A stretch of 26,221 bases of DNA. Source: CAZPKH01 sp964587165 (GTDB lineage Bacteria > Bacteroidota > Bacteroidia > Bacteroidales > Muribaculaceae). The stretch spans positions 1 to 26,221 of the forward strand of contig CAZPKH010000026.1 in the NCBI GenBank assembly GCA_964587165.1, read 5' to 3'. This document shows positions 25,321 to 26,221 of the stretch, one piece after another (the first letter of the stretch is position 1; the number at the start of each line of letters is the position of its first letter). The notes beneath the pieces were generated by a model. The model ran no database searches. It was not told the DNA's origin and was given only the letters and a program-made list of their open reading frames with translations. The translations under genes were made by a program, and so were the position numbers.

Positions 25321-26221
25321 ATGGCAACCAAACCGTTTCAATACCAGGAAATGTTTCCGCTCGGCCCCGACACAACCGAGTACCGCCTGCTCACATCCGA
25401 CTATGTGAAAGTAGAAAACTGGAACGGCCACGAGATGCTCGTGGTCGACCCCGAAGCTCTGACCGTGCTCGCACGCCAGGCCACTCACGACAACGCCTTC
25501 ATGCTCCGCCGCGAGCATAACGAAATGGTGGCTAAGATACTGCACGACCCGCAGGCCAGCGAGAACGACAAATTTGTGGCTCTCACCATGCTTCGCAACG
25601 CCGAGGTGGCCGCCAAGGGAATACTCCCCTTCTGTCAGGACACCGGCACAGCCATAGTGCACGGCGAAAAAGGCCAGAACGTATACACCGGCGGCGGCGA
25701 CGAAGAGCGCATATCAGAAGGTGTGTACAAAACATACACCGAGGACAACCTGCGCTACTCGCAGAACGCTCCCCTCAACATGTACGACGAGGTGAACACC
25801 GGCTGCAACCTTCCCGCCCAGATCGACATACACGCCTGCGACGGCGATGAGTATCACTTCCTCTTCGTGGCAAAAGGCGGCGGCTCGGCTAACAAAACAT
25901 ACCTCTATCAGGAGACAAAAGCTCTGCTCAACCCCGAAAAGCTCGTGCCGTTCCTGATCTCGAAGATGAAGACTCTCGGCACCGCTGCTTGCCCGCCCTA
26001 CCACATCGCTTTCGTGATCGGCGGCACATCGGCTGAGGCAAACCTCGCCGCCGTGAAAAAAGCTTCGGTGAAATATTACGACAACCTCCCCACCAAGGGC
26101 AACGAGCTCGGCCACGCTTTCCGCGACATTGAGCTGGAGAAAACTCTCAAGAAAGCGGCCGAAGATCTGGGCCTGGGCGCACAGTTCGGCGGCAAATACT
26201 TCGCCCACGACATCCGCGTGA
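25321..26221 (+). CDS. Class I fumarate hydratase (3' end cut off by the window)
   Basis: The frame from the ATG at 25321 stays open to the end of the window, giving 300 residues. It is a class I (iron-sulfur, FumA/FumB-type) fumarase, which hydrates fumarate to malate in the citric acid cycle. Seen in the sequence are FCQDTGTA with Cys105, NTGCNLPAQ with Cys162, and AACPPYH with Cys224. Cys105 and Cys224 stand at the same positions as two of the three cluster ligands of the E. coli enzyme (Cys105, 224, 318); the third lies beyond the window. The 39 bases before it hold no clear promoter, so it may be read from the genes upstream. Confidence 0.94.
   Translation, partial: MATKPFQYQEMFPLGPDTTEYRLLTSDYVKVENWNGHEMLVVDPEALTVLARQATHDNAFMLRREHNEMVAKILHDPQASENDKFVALTMLRNAEVAAKGILPFCQDTGTAIVHGEKGQNVYTGGGDEERISEGVYKTYTEDNLRYSQNAPLNMYDEVNTGCNLPAQIDIHACDGDEYHFLFVAKGGGSANKTYLYQETKALLNPEKLVPFLISKMKTLGTAACPPYHIAFVIGGTSAEANLAAVKKASVKYYDNLPTKGNELGHAFRDIELEKTLKKAAEDLGLGAQFGGKYFAHDIRV

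Overview
The window looks like chromosomal DNA of a Bacteroidales bacterium, most likely of the Muribaculaceae/Prevotellaceae type. Four things suggest this: GC-rich coding DNA, promoters of the Bacteroidetes form (TTTG, about 19 bases, then TAnnTTTG) with no obvious Shine-Dalgarno sites, a TamL lipoprotein in place of TamA, and many exported proteins whose signal peptides end A-x-A followed by Gln. The family-level placement is an inference. I see no rRNA, tRNA, CRISPR array, transposase or phage gene.

Layout. (1) 1-709, plus strand: the 3' part of rpsR, then rplI, the end of a ribosomal protein operon, closed by a hairpin at 734-770. (2) 796-9626, minus strand: tamB, tamL and a phosphoethanolamine transferase-like gene, tightly packed or overlapping. 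This is an envelope biogenesis operon. (3) 9782-17617, minus strand: five genes for exported proteins behind one good promoter (17692-17721) and ended by a hairpin at 9731-9758. In order of transcription they encode a small LPP20-like protein, a large LPP20/NTF2-like protein, two related proteins with PEGA-like repeats and a C-terminal outer-membrane barrel, and a secreted transglutaminase-like protein. I do not recognise this set as a named system; it is the best candidate here for something undescribed. (4) 17722-17963: a GC-rich non-coding block full of hairpins. (5) 17964-18707, minus strand: an AT-rich higBA toxin-antitoxin module with its own promoter, probably acquired. (6) 18795-26221, plus strand: dxr (isoprenoid synthesis), a RseP-type site-2 protease, a RlmI-like rRNA methyltransferase, a dipeptidyl peptidase III, a small outer-membrane barrel protein, and the first 300 codons of a class I fumarase. 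Spacing is -4 to about 40 bases, so much of this arm may be co-transcribed.

How the parts work together. Most of the window serves the cell envelope. TamB and TamL move outer-membrane components, the EptA-like enzyme decorates lipid A or another glycolipid, and RseP handles membrane-protein proteolysis. The five-gene cluster supplies periplasmic and outer-membrane proteins of unknown purpose. The rest is core metabolism and translation (S18, L9, RlmI, Dxr, fumarase). All functions come from reading the translated sequence; no database search was possible.
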